From assembly GCA_963781785.1 (NCBI GenBank), contig CAWAHD010000005.1:2542001-2606000 (forward strand): a DNA stretch of 64,000 nt, read 5' to 3'. Under the pieces are notes generated by a model, which did not search any database, had not been told where the DNA came from, and saw only the letters and a program-made list of their open reading frames with translations. This DNA is from CAWAHD01 sp963781785. GTDB lineage: Bacteria; Planctomycetota; Planctomycetia; Isosphaerales; Isosphaeraceae. How positions within the stretch are numbered: position 1 is the first letter of the stretch; every line of letters starts with the position of its first letter. Below, piece after piece: positions 46,556-57,434 of this stretch. The translations under genes were made by a program, and so were the position numbers.

Positions 46556-47479
46556 ATGGTCCGCGTCAAGCTGCTGGGGTCGCTGGTCGTGGTGCTTTCC
46601 TGGGCCAGCCTGGCTCTTTCCCAGGACCCACCACCCCTGGAAGCGCCTGCCTCGGAACCCGACCCGCCCCGAGCCAGCGCACCACCGCAAACTCCGCCTG
46701 CCACCACCGCGCCCAGTTCCGCTAAACCGCCAGCCTCCACCACCAGACCCAGTTCGACCGGCGCCGACGTTCGACCGATGCTTGTGATTCCCGGCGTCAC
46801 AGCCCCGGCCGCCAAGCCGGGAACGCCGGCAACGCCGGCCGCTCTTCAACCGTCCCGAGCCGCCGGCGTGCCACTCACCGGTCCGCGCCAGACGGCTCCC
46901 GCCCTGGCGAGTCCGCCCGAACTCGGCTCACCATTCCGCGGTCTGACGCCGAGGTCAGTTCAGAGTCGCCCGGAACCGTCAGCCAGGCAGACGATTCCGC
47001 TGTCGATCGAGCCGCTCGATGACGACAAGCCCGAGGGCCGTGACCGTCTAAGGCCGATTCCGCCGGCCGGTGGTTCCCGGTCGTCCGCGTCCGGAGACAC
47101 CACTCGCGCACAGGCCACCCCTGGCGCACAGCGATCCTCCCCCTGGCGCATGCCGGGAATGCTCGGCCGCCTGTTCGGGCCGCCCCCCGCCGCACAGCCG
47201 TCTCGCGCCGACGCGCGGAGTACCGCGTCCGACCGCAAATCGGACCGCGAAGGGCCGCCCGGACCCGAAACCGACCTGGCAGTCAAGCGCAAGATCGAAA
47301 AACAGATTCGCGACACGCTCGGCGACCGCGTCCGGTCGGTCGAAGTGCGCGTCAGCGGCCGGAACGTCCTGATCGTCGCCACCGCGACACGGTTCTGGCA
47401 GAAGCGACCGGTCCGCCGCACGCTGGAAACGCTCCCCGTCTTGTCGGGATATCGCGCCCGCATCGAGCTCGAGGACTGA
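46556..47479 (+). CDS. Secreted Pro-rich protein with BON-like domain
   Basis: ATG at 46556 gives 307 residues with a signal peptide (MVRVKLLGSLVVVLSWASLA then LSQDPPP). A long Pro/Ala/Ser-rich, presumably unstructured stretch of about 200 residues follows. The last 70 residues (AVKRKIEKQIRDTLGDRVRS, VEVRVSGRNVLIVATATRFW, RRTLETLPVLSGYRARIELE) resemble a BON domain, a small alpha/beta fold that binds phospholipid or other macromolecules in the periplasm. The ATG 51 bases upstream is an alternative. Convergent with the PQQ-propeller gene. Confidence 0.65.
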   Translation: MVRVKLLGSLVVVLSWASLALSQDPPPLEAPASEPDPPRASAPPQTPPATTAPSSAKPPASTTRPSSTGADVRPMLVIPGVTAPAAKPGTPATPAALQPSRAAGVPLTGPRQTAPALASPPELGSPFRGLTPRSVQSRPEPSARQTIPLSIEPLDDDKPEGRDRLRPIPPAGGSRSSASGDTTRAQATPGAQRSSPWRMPGMLGRLFGPPPAAQPSRADARSTASDRKSDREGPPGPETDLAVKRKIEKQIRDTLGDRVRSVEVRVSGRNVLIVATATRFWQKRPVRRTLETLPVLSGYRARIELED

Positions 47480-47483
47480 CGGC

Positions 47484-49221
47484 TCACTGGCTGAATCCAA
47501 ACCCCACCAGGACTTCCCCGGCGCCGACTTCGACATGCCCGTCGTCGGTGATCGCCGGGATCGAGAACTCGGAGTACTGCGGCAAGGGCGCGCTCCACAA
47601 CACGTCGCTCAAGTTCGTGGGATCGTACGCGAGTAGCTGATCCGCAGCGGAAATCATCCAGATGATCCCGTTCTGCGCCGTCGGAAGAGACGACGGGAGA
47701 TGCTCCGTGAAATGGAAACACGTTGGTCGACTGGCCCGTTTGCACCAGCAGCCCGTTCTTGAAGGCGAACGACCTGGCGACGTCACCGGCCCCGGCGTAG
47801 TAGATGGTGCCATCGAAAAAGGCGGGTGTATCAAACGACGAGGTGAGTGCGCCGGGCAGCTCCTGGACGACATCATCCGACCGCGAATGGAAATGCCCCA
47901 TGTTGTTGCGGTTGATGACGTAGATCGTTCCCTGTTTGCCCGAAGCCAGCAGGAGGTCGGGATGGGCGGGCCCGTCCAGGCCAGCGGGGAGAAGCAGAAC
48001 GCCCGATGAGGCCAGGTCATAATCGCCCTTCTCGAGCTTCAGTTGATTGGATGGCGTGAAGTAATCGATCACCTTGAAGCCCGTTCCATTGGGCCCTTTG
48101 TACCCGGGAACAAGTGCCAGCTTGACCACGGAGTCGCCGTAGTCTCCGCGAGACGGAAAACCTCGCGCATTCAGTCTCGTGTCGAATGTCCCATTGCCGA
48201 TCTCGGTGTAGAGATCACCCTGAGAGTCGACGACGACGGGGGCTCCGCTATTCCAGATGCCTCCGTCGCTGCCGTTGGGCGTGTCGTTGAAGACGCCGGT
48301 CAACTGGATCGAGGTCTTGTTGTACGCCAGGATCCATCCATGGAACGGCGGCATGTCACCATAGGAACCGAACGCGATCACCAGGTTATCGCCGTCGAAC
48401 TCAAGCGCCGGGCGCTGAAGCTGTCGAGGGACGTAGAAGTACACGCGCCCTCGAACGTTTCCGGCACCGGTGCCGGCCACGCTCGGCCCCGCGCGGCTGA
48501 CCACTTTTCCGTTCTGGTATCCCGTGTTCGCGATCACGACCGGGCTTCCCGGCTGTTCCGTGCCGTCACTCATGTCGACCGCGTGGAGGGTCTTGGTGTA
48601 ATGGACCACCGTCCCCGCAAGGTAACACTCGGTTGTCACCAAGTAGATCGTATTGATCGAAGGATCGATCACCGGTGTGCTGGTAATGCCGTCGACTCCG
48701 GTGTGAATGACAGCCACCGGCAGCGTCGTTTCGCCCGGTTCGAGAAAATTCGTGTGCCAGACGATTTGCCCGGTTGTGGAATTGATCGCGTACAGAGAGT
48801 CGTTCGCCGTGGCCGCCAAGACCAAGGTCTGGGTTCCCTGGTCGGACCCGACCGTGACGTCGACCGTGGCTGACAGGGGCTCGGGAAGGATGGCACCGTC
48901 GAGTGTGTCGGCGTACTGCTCTGTCAGATTCGCGATATTGGCCGGAGTGATCGGTGAATTCGGGTTCCCACCGCCGTTGCCGCCAGTCCAGCTCAGCAAG
49001 TCCGACAAGAGCGGTTTCGGCTCGAGGCCCTCGCCCGTTGGACGGTACGTTGTGCGACGACGCGCGCGCACGGGACGTGCGCGGTCCCGCCCAAACGGCC
49101 ATAGACCGGCCTGGAACGTGCGTTCACGGAGACCAGATCCGGTCGCACGGGTCGGCGCCGGTTTGGGCCCGGCACTCGATTGGAGTTTTAAGGAATAGCT
49201 CTCGCGGCGGGCCGGCATCAC
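47484..49221 (-). CDS. Secreted PQQ-type beta-propeller protein, frameshifted
   Basis: The start MMPARRESYSLKLQ leads through an Arg-rich stretch to YRPTGEGLEPKPLLSD, an extracellular motif of planctomycetes. Propeller blades resemble PQQ-binding quinoproteins: LVLAATANDSLYAINSTTGQ followed by IVWHTNF, GITSTPVIDPSINTIYLVTT, LLASGKQGTIYVINRNNMGH and TPAFFDGTIYYAGAGD. After VVSSDGA the frame shifts near 47686; the correct end is AQNGIIWMISAADQLLAYDP...VEVGAGEVLVGFGFSQ at 47484. The protein then has about 578 residues. No catalytic site is visible; it may be a secreted binding propeller. Confidence 0.75.
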
Positions 49222-49436
49222 GGTTACTCCTCAGGCGCACCAACTGACAAATCTCACCAACTCTACACCACGAAATCGTTGGCGTCAGTCGTCGCCCGCT
49301 GTGATAATCATCGGTATCAGCGTACGTGTGGCCTGGTGCCGGGCGGTCACGCGATCGCTGAAGCGCCCATGCTTGCGAACGTCCTTTCGCCGAGATACCT
49401 TGATCTCTGACTCCTCGCCCAAGCCCCGGAAAAACC

Positions 49437-50465
49437 ATGGAACACCGCCAGCTCGGAGCCTCAGGATTCAAAGTGCCCGTTCTCAGTCTCGGGACGGCCG
49501 CATTCGGCGGCGAAGGTGCCTTCAAAGGGTTTGGCGAAAGCGATCGCGCAGAGGCCACGCGGCTCGTCGATGTCTGCCTGGACGCCGGCCTGACCATGTT
49601 CGACTCGGCCGACGCTTACTCATCGGGCAAGGCCGAGGAGATCCTGGGGCACGCGATCAAGGGTCGCCGCGACAAGGTGATCATCTCCACCAAGTCGGCC
49701 TTCCGGGTCGGCCCCGGACCGAATGATATCGGATCGTCCCGATACCATCTGATCGCCGCCGTCGACGGCAGCCTCAAGCGTCTGGGCACCGACTACATCG
49801 ACCTGTACCAGCTCCACGCTTTCGACCGGACCACACCGGTCGAGGAGACGCTGGCCACGCTCGACGACCTGGTCCGCTCCGGCAGGATCCGCTACATCGG
49901 CTGCTCGAATTTCTCGGGCTGGCACTTGATGAAATCACTTGCCGTCTCCAAGGAATACGGCCTCGCGCGATATGTCGCCCACCAGGCCTACTATTCGCTC
50001 GTCGGCCGCGACTATGAGTGGGAGCTGATGCCGCTGGCTCTCGACCAGGGCATCGGCTGCGTCGCGTGGAGCCCGCTCGGCTTCGCGCGGTTGACGGGCA
50101 AGATCCGCCGCGGGCAGCCCCTGCCCCAGACGTCACGCCTCCACCACAAAGACACGACCGCGGGCGGCCCCGCCATCACCGACGAGTACCTGTTCCGGGT
50201 CGTGGATGCCCTGGACCTTGTGGCGAAAGAAACGGGCAAGACCGTCCCGCAAGTGGCGATCAACTGGGTGCTCCGCCGCCCCAGCGTGGCGAGTGTCATT
50301 ATCGGGGCTCGCAATGAAGATCAGCTTCGACAGAATCTCGGCGCAGTGGGCTGGGAGCTGACCGCCGCACAAGTGGCGGCGCTCGATACCGCAAGCGCCG
50401 TAACGCCCGCTTACCCAACCTGGCACCAGCGTCTCTATGTCGAGCGGAACCCACCGACAGTTTAA
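49437..50465 (+). CDS. Aldo/keto reductase
   Basis: 342 residues starting MEHRQLGASGFKVPVLSLGT. The catalytic tetrad of the family is visible: Asp and Tyr in TMFDSADAYSSGKAEEILG, Lys in VIISTKSAF and His in LYQLHAFDRTTP. NADPH-binding segments follow, CVAWSPLGFARLTGKIRRG and SVASVIIGARNEDQLRQNL. It should reduce carbonyls with NADPH in the cytosol. The M1 aminopeptidase gene begins 21 bases later on the same strand. Confidence 0.9.
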   Translation: MEHRQLGASGFKVPVLSLGTAAFGGEGAFKGFGESDRAEATRLVDVCLDAGLTMFDSADAYSSGKAEEILGHAIKGRRDKVIISTKSAFRVGPGPNDIGSSRYHLIAAVDGSLKRLGTDYIDLYQLHAFDRTTPVEETLATLDDLVRSGRIRYIGCSNFSGWHLMKSLAVSKEYGLARYVAHQAYYSLVGRDYEWELMPLALDQGIGCVAWSPLGFARLTGKIRRGQPLPQTSRLHHKDTTAGGPAITDEYLFRVVDALDLVAKETGKTVPQVAINWVLRRPSVASVIIGARNEDQLRQNLGAVGWELTAAQVAALDTASAVTPAYPTWHQRLYVERNPPTV

Positions 50466-50486
50466 GCGAACGACGAGGACTCATCC

Positions 50487-53200
50487 ATGCGCAGAGCGAT
50501 CCCATTTCTGGTCGTTTCGTGGTTGCTTTTCACCGGATTCTTGGCCGTCCCGGCGTGGTCGCAAAACGCACGAGCCGGGCGAAATCCCGCGCGCGGCCGC
50601 CGGCCGTTCGCCAAGCCCGGCACTCCACCGCGCGACGAGCGCATCCGGTTCGTCGACGTCAAGCACATCAAGGCCGAGCTCTCCCTCGACGCCAAGGAGA
50701 AGCAAATCCGCGGCAAGGTCACGCACACCGTCAGCCCGCTGCACCCTTACCTCACCCAGGTCGAGCTCGACTGTGCCCCGGAGCTCAAGGTGAGCCGAGT
50801 CACCTGCTCAGGGGCGCCAGGCGGCACGCCCGTCGCGTGCAAATTCAAGACCAGCGGCGAGAAGCTCACGATCACGCTCGACAAACCGTGCGGCCCAGGC
50901 GAGACGATCGACCTGGCGGTCGAGTACGCCGGCCGGCCCATCAAAGGCATGGAATTCATCCTGGCCGACCCGGCCTATCCCGAGCGGCCGATGGCGATCT
51001 GGACGCAGGGCGAATCGGAGGATACGCACTTCTGGCTCCCCTGCTACGATCACCCCAACGACCGTGCGACCTCCGAGATGATCATCACCGTTAACGATCC
51101 ACTCTTCGTCGTTTCCAACGGGTCGCTGGTCGAGACCAGGAAGAACTCCGGCGGCACCACGACGTACCACTGGAAGATGGATTTGCCGCATTCGAGCTAT
51201 CTGATCTCGCTGGCCGTCGGAGACTTTGTCGCCTACCACGACAAGGTCGGCGACCTCGCGCTCGACACCTACGTCGCCAAAGGAGTAGACGAGGCGACCG
51301 CGCGGCGGTTCACGGGCAAGACGCCGCAGATGATCCGGTTCTTCAGCGAGATGACCGGCCAGCCCTATCCCTACGTCAAATACGCACAGACGTGCCTTCC
51401 TGAGTTCGGCGGCGGGATGGAGAACATCTCGGCAACGTCGATGACCGACACGGCGCTCCACGACGAGATCGCCGCGCTCGAGGGCGACGGCGACGGCCTG
51501 GTCGCTCATGAGCTCGCACACCAGTGGTTCGGCGACCTTCTGACGTGTCGGGACTGGTCTCACATCTGGCTCAACGAGGGCTTCGCATCCTACTTCGATC
51601 CACTTTTTACCGAGCGCGACCGCGGCGAAGACGCGTTCCGGCTCGAAATGGATCGGATCCAGCGTACCTACGTCATGGCGGATCGCCGCGTGCGGCGTCC
51701 GATCGTGGAAACGCGGTATGAGTCGTCGGAGGACATGTTTGACGCGATGACCTATCAAAAAGGATCGTGCGTGCTGCACGCGCTGCGGGGCTTGCTCGGC
51801 GACAAGGCGTGGTGGAGCGGCATCCGAGGCTACGTTGCCAAACACAAGCTGCAGGTCGTCGACACGAATGATTTCCGCGCTGCCATGGAAACCGCCTCGG
51901 GCAAGGACCTGAAGTGGTTCTTCGACCAGTGGGTGTTCAAGGCGGGACATCCCCAGCTCAAGGTGCGCTGGCACTATGAAGGCGCCGACAAGACGGTGCG
52001 GGTGAAGGTCGAGCAGACGCAGGCAGTGGACGCCCAGGTGCCCCTGTTCCGGCTGCCGACGACGCTCGTGATCACCGAGGACGGGCAGAAGTCGCGCGCA
52101 ATCCCGATCGTGATCGATGGGGCGCGTCATGAATTCGTGGTGCCGGCGGCGGCCAAGCCGCGGATGGTCCAGATCGATCCGGAGGGCTGGTTGATCAAAG
52201 AGCTGGACTTCGAGAAACCGATCGAGGAGCATCTGTACCAGCTCGAGCACGCCGCCAGCGTGATCGACCGGATGGCGTCGGCGCGGCGCTCGGGTTGATC
52301 GCCGCGGGCAAACCCGAAGTCCTCAAGGCCCTGAGGGCGGCCTGGAAGCGCGAGAAACTCGTGGTGGTACAGAGCGAGATTGTGGCGCTCTTGCGCACGG
52401 GCGAGGAGTCGGCGCGGGCGGCGATCCTCGAAGCCGCCAAGAGCCCCGAGGCCAAGATCCGCGTGGCCGCGATCGTGGGTCTCTCGGCAATGAAGCTCGA
52501 TGCCCCGACCGAGGCGGTCCTCCGCGCGGCGTGGTCCAATTCCAGGGAAGCTTACGGCGCACGCACCGCCGCTCTGCGCGGGCTGGTCTCCGGGAAATTC
52601 AAGGATGTCGACAAACTGCTCGACGAGGCACTCAAGATCCGTGGCGGCCGCGACACGATCGCCCGCGCGGCGCTGTCGATGCTCCTGGCCACGCCGGGTC
52701 CGAAGGCGCGCGAGCTCGCCGTCTTGTACAGTCGATACGGTCAGCCGCGCACCCTGCGCACTCAGGCCGTTTTTGCGCTGGGCCGAATGGCCAAGGACGA
52801 CACGTATTTGCAAGACCTGGTCGTTGGAATGGTCGGCGATCCTGAGCGGTCCGTGCGCTATTCGACCTGGTCCATCGTGCGCGACCTGAAGCTCAAGAAG
52901 GCTGCTCCGGCTCTGACGGCTCGGCTGAACATTGAGGGGACCGGGTTCAACGGAATGGGCCTGCGGATACTCAAGGAAACCCTCGAGGCATTGAAAGACC
53001 CCGCTACGGCGCACGCCGTTGCCAGTATCCAAGCTGGCGACAAGACGATCGGTGAGTTGCAGCGTCAGGCCGCCGAATTCGAGGCGAAGGCCAAAGACCT
53101 GCGAGCGAAGATCGACGCGCTCAGGGCGAGCGCCACGGGCAGTGGCGGCGGTGGCGCGGGCGCCAGCACCGCTTCGACCGTCGGGGCTCCAAGCCCGTGA
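50487..53200 (+). CDS. M1 aminopeptidase with HEAT-like tail, frameshifted
   Basis: A signal peptide (MRRAIPFLVVSWLLFTGFLA then VPAWSQ) precedes an M1 metallopeptidase: GGMEN in PEFGGGMENISATSM, and the zinc site HELAHQWFGDLLTCRDWSHI then WLNEGFASY (HExxH-18-E). The frame stops at 52298 after SARRSG. One base fewer near 52283 joins it to LIAAGKPEVLKALRAAWKRE, a helical HEAT-like region of about 290 residues ending with a coiled segment and a Gly/Ser tail. M1 enzymes of this type are about 900 residues, supporting one gene. It should trim N-terminal residues from peptides outside the cytoplasm. Confidence 0.85.
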
Positions 53201-53288
53201 GGTTGAAAGAATATGCCTGGCGCAATCGTGGCGCCCGACGAGTGGAGGGGAAATGACCTGACGCAGTGCATCGGTCGAGGGCTTCGGC

Positions 53289-53684
53289 ATGCAACTCACA
53301 CGGACAAGTTTTCTCGGGCTGCCCCGGCTGACGGTACGGCGGATGATGGTTTACGTCGCCGTGGTCGCCTTGGCGATTCAAGTGGTTCGCATGGCGCCGG
53401 CGTGCGCCGATGCGGTACACGCGCATTGGACAGCTTGCGAGAGAAAAGGCCTATACGAGCAGCAGATGGCTTCCACTTATCGTCTTATGGCTGCACGTTT
53501 TCCCGGCGATGCTAGGAGGCAAGCTTGGGAGGCGACGGCCGCGCTGTGCGACGCTCGGGCCCAGATCAGCGAGCGTGCCAAGTGGCGGCTGTGTTCGGAA
53601 ATCCCGCCTGGCTCGCCGCCGCCGGATCTGCGCGTGATGAACCCGCAGCCCGAGATCCGCCGGTGCGGCGGGGTCCTGGAGTAG
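53289..53684 (+). CDS. Small membrane-anchored protein
   Basis: 131 residues: a basic start MQLTRTSFLGLPRLTVRRMM, one hydrophobic segment VYVAVVALAIQVVRMAPACA, and a soluble part with HWTACERKGLYEQQMAST and paired Cys. The PRLTVRRMM...VVAL opening is widespread in small planctomycete proteins of unknown role. It is 89 bases after the aminopeptidase gene and may be cotranscribed. Confidence 0.55.
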   Translation: MQLTRTSFLGLPRLTVRRMMVYVAVVALAIQVVRMAPACADAVHAHWTACERKGLYEQQMASTYRLMAARFPGDARRQAWEATAALCDARAQISERAKWRLCSEIPPGSPPPDLRVMNPQPEIRRCGGVLE

Positions 53685-53888
53685 CAATGATACGCAGGGG
53701 CCGCCCGATGTGCCGGAAACCAGGCCCAAGCGAACAAGAATTGCGTCGCGAGTGTGTTGTTCATCGACGTGCGGAAAGATCGACGAACATGCAGGAAACC
53801 AGGCGAGCAGCTCGAGGTAGACGATGCGACCGAACATGGCCAAGGTAATCGTTGAGCGGCCACGCTTCGGCTCGAGCGGAGGCGCCCG

Positions 53889-56844
53889 ATGAGCGAGCCG
53901 CGCGACCCCAATGCGGGCAACACGATCACGATCCCTCCCGGCGGCTCTCACGCAGAGACCGTCACGGTCGACTCGGCGACGCCGAGTTCCGAAGGGGGCG
54001 CGCCGACTCACGCGCCCACCGTGGACCTGAACCCAGGCGACCGCGGTCCCGCCATCGCGCCTACGGACGTCGCGCCCGCGCCCACGGCGAACCCGACCGT
54101 GGACATGTCGTCGCCCAGCATGGGAGCAACGCTCGACGCACCCTCTCCGGCTCGCTCGACCGCGGCGGACGGAGGTTTCACGACCGACGCGGGATTTGCG
54201 GCGTCCGGGGTCTTCGTAGACGGGCAAACGACGGACGAAGGCTCGGATGCGCCGGTCCCGGCGCGAGGCCGGCGGTCGAATCTGCCGCGCCGGCTGTGCC
54301 GGGCTACGAGATCATCGACGAGATCGGCCGAGGCGGCATGGGCGTCGTCTACAAGGCCAGGCACGTCCGGCTGGATCGCCTGGTCGCGCTCAAAATGATC
54401 CTTGCCGGGGCGCACGCCTCGGCCGACCAGATCGCGCGGTTCCACACCGAGGCCCGCGCCGTCGCCCAGATCCAGCACCCGGGGATCGTCCAGATCCACG
54501 AAGATGGCGACCACGAAGGGCTGCCGTACTTCTCCCTGGAATTCGTCCCCGGGGGCAGTCTCGCCCAGTTGATCGGCGGCAAGCCGCAGCTTCCGCGAGC
54601 GGCGGCTGCGATGGTGCTCGATCTCTGTCGCGCGATGGCCGAGGCGCACGCGCGCGGCATCATTCATCGTGACCTGAAGCCGGCCAACGTCCTCTTGACA
54701 CTCGAGGGCAAGCCCAAGATCACGGACTTTGGCCTGGCCAAACAGATGGAGGGAGACTCGAAACAAACCCGCACCGGCGCCATCATGGGCACCCCTTCCT
54801 ACATGGCGCCCGAGCAGGCGTGGGGCCAGACCCACGAGATCGGCCCATTGAGCGACCAGTACGCTCTGGGAGCGATTCTTTACGAGATGCTGGTCGGCCG
54901 ACCCCCGTTCCAGGGGGCCACCGCGATGGAAACGCTCGAGCTGGCCCGGAACCAGGAGCCGGTCCCGCCCACAAGGCTTCAGCCCAGGTTGCCGACAGAC
55001 CTGGAGACGATCTGCCTGAAGGCCCTCCAGAAAGAGCCCGCCAAGCGCTTCCCCGATGCCGCCGCGATGGCCGCGGACCTGCGCAGCTTCCTCGACGGCG
55101 AGCCCATCGTCGCCCGCCCCGTCGGCGCCCCCGAGCGGCTCTGGCGATGGTGTCGCCGCAATCCGCGAGTGGCCAGCCTCGCCGCCGCCGTCGTCCTGAT
55201 GGGCCTGGCGATCACGGCCGGGGCGGTCGCGTTTGCCGTGTCGGTGAACACGCTCAACGGAGAGCTCGCCCAGTCATACCGCGACGAAGCCGCCGCGCGC
55301 GAACTCGCGCAGAAAAACGAGCGTGCGGCAATCAACGCCAAGAACCAGGCGATCGCAGCCACGAAGGCAGAGGCCGAGGCCCGCGAGAACGAGAAGCAGG
55401 CCCGCGAGAAAGCCGAGGCGCTCGTGCAAGGGGCCTTCGCGCAGAACCGCAACGCGCTCGAGGCCCAACGGGTACTCAGCGTGCTCTTGAACCAGCGGCT
55501 GCTCTCAATCCAGGGCACGCAAGGCCTGCGCGAAGAGCTGATCAACACGACCTTGACCGGGCTCGAGGCGACAATCGCCTCGCTCGAAGAACTCGGTACC
55601 GTGGCCCGCGACAAGGAGGGCTTTGCGCTCGGACTGCGCACGCTGGCCGGGATCAACCAGCGCGCCGGCCAGATTGCCATGGAATACGGCAAGTACGACG
55701 AGACTGCCCGCTACTACCGCCGCATGGACGACCTGGCCGAGCAGTTGGCCGCCGCCGACCCCGATGCGCTCGAGCCGCAGAAGGTCAAAGCCAGCGTCAA
55801 GGCCACCCTCGGCGACTTCCAGATGGACCGGATCGGGGACGCCGAGGCTGCGCTCAAGTTCTTCGACCAGGCCCTTCTACTGCGCCGCCAGTGGCTCGCG
55901 CGCGAGCCGTCGAGCGACGAGGCGAAGCGCGGCGTCGCCAATATCCTCGGTGCCATCGCCCGCGCCCGGTTGCTCCTGGGCGACCCGGCCAAGGCGCGTG
56001 ACAGGTATCGCGAAGAACTCGCGCTGCGCGATCAGTTGTCTCCCGAGCTGGCCAATCAGGTCGAGGTCCGCCGCGAGCGAGCCGGACTGAGCGAGAAGCT
56101 GGGCGACCTGAGCGTCTCGCTTGGCGAACCCAAAGCCGCCCTCGAGCATTTCCAGCAGTCGCTCGCCCTCCGCAAGGAAATCGCCGAGGAGAACCGCGAC
56201 GAGACCCAGGCCCAGCGCAACGTGCTGCTCTCGCTTCAGAAAGTCGGCAACCACGAGCTGATCTACTCGCTTGACCCGAAGAGCGCCCGTAAGCATTACG
56301 CGGAGGCCCTGGACGGGTTTCTTGAGCGCCATAAGGCCGAGCCGGCATCGGTGCTGGCCAGGATGGACGCCGCGCTCGCACATTACTACGTCGCCACGGC
56401 TGACCTTCGCGCGGGGACCGCGACTCGTCGATGGCCCATTATCGCGCGTGCCGCGACATCCGCGAGGAACTCGCCAAGGACCCCAAGGCCAAGCTCAGCT
56501 CGCTGGACTTGATGCTCGCTCTGGCCCGGACCGGCGACCACCAGCGGGCCTCCGAGATCGCCGAGGCGATGATCAAGGAGCGACCGCTCGACGCCCGCAT
56601 CTATTTCCACTCTGCCTGCGGATTCGCCCTCTCGGCCGGCGCCGCCGCGTCGCTGCCTCCCTCGACGGAGTCTCGCACACTGGTTCGGCACTACACCGAC
56701 CGCGCCCTGAACGCGCTGGGCCTCGCCCTCAAACGCGGCTGGAAGAGTGCCGAGGAGGTCGCGACCGACCCCGATCTCGACCCGATCCGCGCCGATCCGG
56801 CGTTCGCGGCCTTGCTCGATCAGTTCCGCAAGGCGGGGCCGTGA
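53889..56844 (+). CDS. Ser/Thr kinase with TPR-like tail, two frameshifts
   Basis: ATG at 53889 opens an unstructured Thr/Pro-rich leader (MSEPRDPNAGNTITIPPGGS). After a shift near 54265 comes a Hanks-type kinase: YEIIDEIGRGGMGVVYKARH, VALKMILAG, GIIHRDLKPANVLLT, KITDFGLAKQ, MAPEQAWG. A membrane segment follows (LAAAVVLMGLAITAGAVAFA), then a coiled coil rich in Ala/Glu/Lys and TPR-like helices (ALKFFDQALLLRRQWLAREP, ALEHFQQSLALRKEIAEEN). Another shift near 56420 in a G run joins ADLRAG to RDSSMAHYRACRDIREELAK and the end at 56844. Total length is about 985 residues. Confidence 0.8.
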
Positions 56845-56887
56845 GGGCTCCCCGGCCGGCACAAACATCATGTTCTGGTCACCTCCC

Positions 56888-56974
56888 ATGCGCATCCTCG
56901 CCGCCATCCCGCATTATTTCGACACACAAGGCGAATCATCGTTGTCTGCACGACCCGGGGCCGGCATCTCCTAA
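56888..56974 (+). pseudogene. 5-prime gene relic in the kinase-hypC gap
   Basis: ATG at 56888 opens MRILAAIPHYFDTQGESSLS and stops after 28 codons. MRILAxxPHYF is a typical start of planctomycete glycosyltransferase-like proteins, so this is probably all that remains of a deleted gene. The rest of the gap between the kinase and hypC (56845-57167) shows no gene. Confidence 0.35.
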
Positions 56975-57167
56975 CTCGCCTCTCCTTGCCGTCCGGTTCT
57001 TTTCTGCATCAGCCGGGCATTCCGGCCCACGACGACCAGCCGGCGATTTCATACCACGACCGTTGAATTGATCGCTCCGGTGTGCGACCATGTCCGGTGG
57101 TCGATGCATCCTTTCTCCGCGGTTCTCTTCAGCGGGTGTTCATGCATGCGCTCTTGAGGAGAAGACC

Positions 57168-57434
57168 ATGTGCCTTGGAATTCCTGGCAAAGTGACAAGC
57201 ACCTATCGCGAGCACGAAGTGCTGATGGGCAAGGTCGATTTTGGCGGTGTCTTCAAGCGCGTCTGTCTGGAGCACGTGCCCGACACCCAGGTCGGCGAAT
57301 ACGTCATCGTGCATGTGGGCTTCGCCCTGTCGCGGATTGACGAGGCTGAAGCCAAACAGGTCTTCGCGTTTCTCGACGGAATGAACGAGCTCACTGAGCT
57401 CAGAGCCGGAGATCCTCATGAAGTACCTGGATGA
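57168..57434 (+). CDS. hypC: Hydrogenase maturation factor HypC
   Basis: ATG at 57168, preceded by AGGAG, gives 88 residues starting MCLGIPGKV, the invariant HypC opening whose Cys2 holds the Fe(CN)2CO precursor and contacts the hydrogenase large subunit. VDFGGVFKRVCLEHVPDTQV then GEYVIVHVGFALSRIDEAEA complete the family pattern. The start at 57090 suggested by the longer frame would hide the essential Met-Cys. The end overlaps hypD by 17 bases, so hypC, hypD and hypE form one transcript. Confidence 0.95.
   Translation: MCLGIPGKVTSTYREHEVLMGKVDFGGVFKRVCLEHVPDTQVGEYVIVHVGFALSRIDEAEAKQVFAFLDGMNELTELRAGDPHEVPG

Noticed and set aside
53852..54250. Kinase start at 53852 in the main kinase frame
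   Set aside because: The Arg/Gly-rich text there is an off-frame reading; the frame from ATG 53889 gives the Thr/Pro-rich leader typical of these kinases and joins the kinase after one shift.
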